Position numbers and translations under genes: made by a program | Assembly (NCBI GenBank): GCA_963976395.1 | Contig: CAXBLG010000112.1 | Coordinates: 1 to 7,578 of the forward strand | Origin: UBA11612 sp963976395 | Lineage (GTDB): Bacteria; Pseudomonadota; Alphaproteobacteria; Rhodospirillales; Rhodospirillaceae | Length of the DNA: 7,578 nt | Reading direction: 5' to 3' | Shown here: positions 6,640-7,578 of the stretch, piece after piece | Position numbering within the stretch: the first letter of the stretch is position 1 | Layout of the letters: the number at the start of each line of letters is the position of its first letter | The notes under the pieces: model-generated | What the model was told of the DNA's origin: nothing | Databases searched by the model: none | What the model saw: the letters and a program-made list of their open reading frames with translations, nothing else

Positions 6640-7578
6640 ATACGAGGCCGTTGACTTCGACGGCGGTACAAAAAAAGGCGTGATATCGGCTGATACGGCC
6701 CGCCTTGCGCGTCGAGAGCTGCGCCGCATTCGCTTACTTCCCTTGAAGCTGGAGCCTGTGACACAGAAGTCAGGCTCGAGCCGTATACCTCGTCTTGAAT
6801 GGCTGACCCGCCGACGTGTGAGCGCTTCGACGATCATGCTGACAACACGACAACTGGCGACCATGGTCAGTGCCTCGGCGCCGATTGAAGAGGCGCTGCA
6901 TACGATTGGACTGCAAGCAGAAGACAAAACCATGCGTGCGACGCTGATGGCGGTCAGGGCGGGCGTCATGGAAGGTTTTAAGCTATCAGACGCAATGGCC
7001 CAGCATCCTCATGTTTTCAGTCCTCTATATCGAGCACTGGTTACCGCGGGTGAGATGTCCGGCAATCTTGGCGTCGTCTTGGAACGTCTTGCCGATCACT
7101 TGGAAAGAAGCGAACGCTTGCGGTCCAAAGTTCTGGCGGCGCTAATTTATCCTATTGTTCTATCGGCTGTGGCTGCGAGTGTGGTTGCTTTACTAATGGT
7201 CTTTGTTGTTCCCAAAGTCGTTTCGCAGTTCGATACGCTGGGTCAGAGTCTTCCACTACTTACCCGCATTCTTATTACTGTTTCGGAAGGTATGAATACC
7301 TTCGGGTTGGCGGGATTAATCGTATTTGTGATCGCCGCGGTCGTGTTCGCAATGGCATTGGAGCGTCCGAGGTTTCGGCGCCGGGTCGATGCCGCCTTGC
7401 TGTATCTACCGGTGATCGGCAAGCTTCTTCGCGGCCTACATGCAGCGCGCCTTGCGCGAACATTAAGTACTCTGGTTGCCAGCGGATCTCCTGTTGTGGA
7501 AGGCCTGAGTGCGGCGAAAGGAACAGTTCGCAATCTAGTGTTGCAGGACGCAGTTGCGAATGTAGCGGCCTCAATCCG
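6626..7578 (+). CDS. gspF: Type II secretion system inner-membrane platform protein GspF (3' partial)
   Basis: Polytopic core of the inner-membrane assembly platform, contacting GspE and GspL and thought to transmit ATPase motion to the growing pseudopilus. The frame is open to the right edge: 317 complete codons of a protein usually near 400, so about 80-90 residues, including the last membrane helix, are missing. The N-terminus MAAFEYEAVDFDGGTKKG is classic for the family. The first T2SSF domain starts at ~72 (LTTRQLATMV) and includes ALVTAGEMSGNL and LERLADHLER. Membrane helix 1 is ~172-193 (LIYPIVLSAV...) with VVPKVV at its end; helix 2 is ~226-246. The second T2SSF domain begins at ~276 (LARTLSTLVASGSP). 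The glycine usual in the first domain's AGLP-type motif is Ser84, whereas the second copy keeps Gly. It overlaps gspE by 14 bases. PilC is the homologous alternative, disfavoured by context. Confidence 0.95.
   Translation, partial: MAAFEYEAVDFDGGTKKGVISADTARLARRELRRIRLLPLKLEPVTQKSGSSRIPRLEWLTRRRVSASTIMLTTRQLATMVSASAPIEEALHTIGLQAEDKTMRATLMAVRAGVMEGFKLSDAMAQHPHVFSPLYRALVTAGEMSGNLGVVLERLADHLERSERLRSKVLAALIYPIVLSAVAASVVALLMVFVVPKVVSQFDTLGQSLPLLTRILITVSEGMNTFGLAGLIVFVIAAVVFAMALERPRFRRRVDAALLYLPVIGKLLRGLHAARLARTLSTLVASGSPVVEGLSAAKGTVRNLVLQDAVANVAASI

Overview
The window reads as a chromosomal segment from a Gram-negative proteobacterium of moderate GC content. An alphaproteobacterium from a Caulobacterales-, Sphingomonadales- or Kordiimonadales-like lineage is the best guess. 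The basis is the style of the large TonB-dependent receptor and of the Gsp proteins. This placement is by pattern recognition only; there is no rRNA or marker gene to confirm it.

Layout, all on the + strand. Positions 2-2119 hold the C-terminal 705 residues of a TonB-dependent outer-membrane receptor, whose 5' end lies outside the window. A 117-base gap (2120-2236) follows; it is the only intergenic space of any size, and it holds weak promoter-like hexamers, a small cluster of TTTGA/TCAAAA repeats and the gspC ribosome binding site. From 2237 to the right edge runs a tightly packed type II secretion (general secretory pathway) operon in canonical order: gspC (2237-3157), gspD (3160-5130), gspE (5140-6639) and the first ~317 codons of gspF (6626-7578, cut by the window). 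Gaps of 2 and 9 bases and a 14-base overlap argue for one transcript and translational coupling. The pseudopilin genes (gspG-K) and assembly genes (gspL, M, N) would be expected to the right.

How the genes work together: GspD forms the outer-membrane secretin channel, GspC links that secretin to the inner-membrane platform, GspF is the platform core, and GspE is the cytoplasmic ATPase that drives pseudopilus assembly and pushes folded exoproteins out through GspD. The receptor just upstream could import a product released by enzymes the system secretes, but that link is inferred from adjacency and orientation alone.

All four Gsp proteins keep the expected motifs where visible, so the locus looks functional and mostly conventional. 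I found no mobile element, CRISPR array, RNA gene or clearly new system. The points worth a second look are the receptor/secretion adjacency, the long arginine-rich cytoplasmic arm of GspC, the repeat cluster in the gap, and a replaced glycine in GspF.
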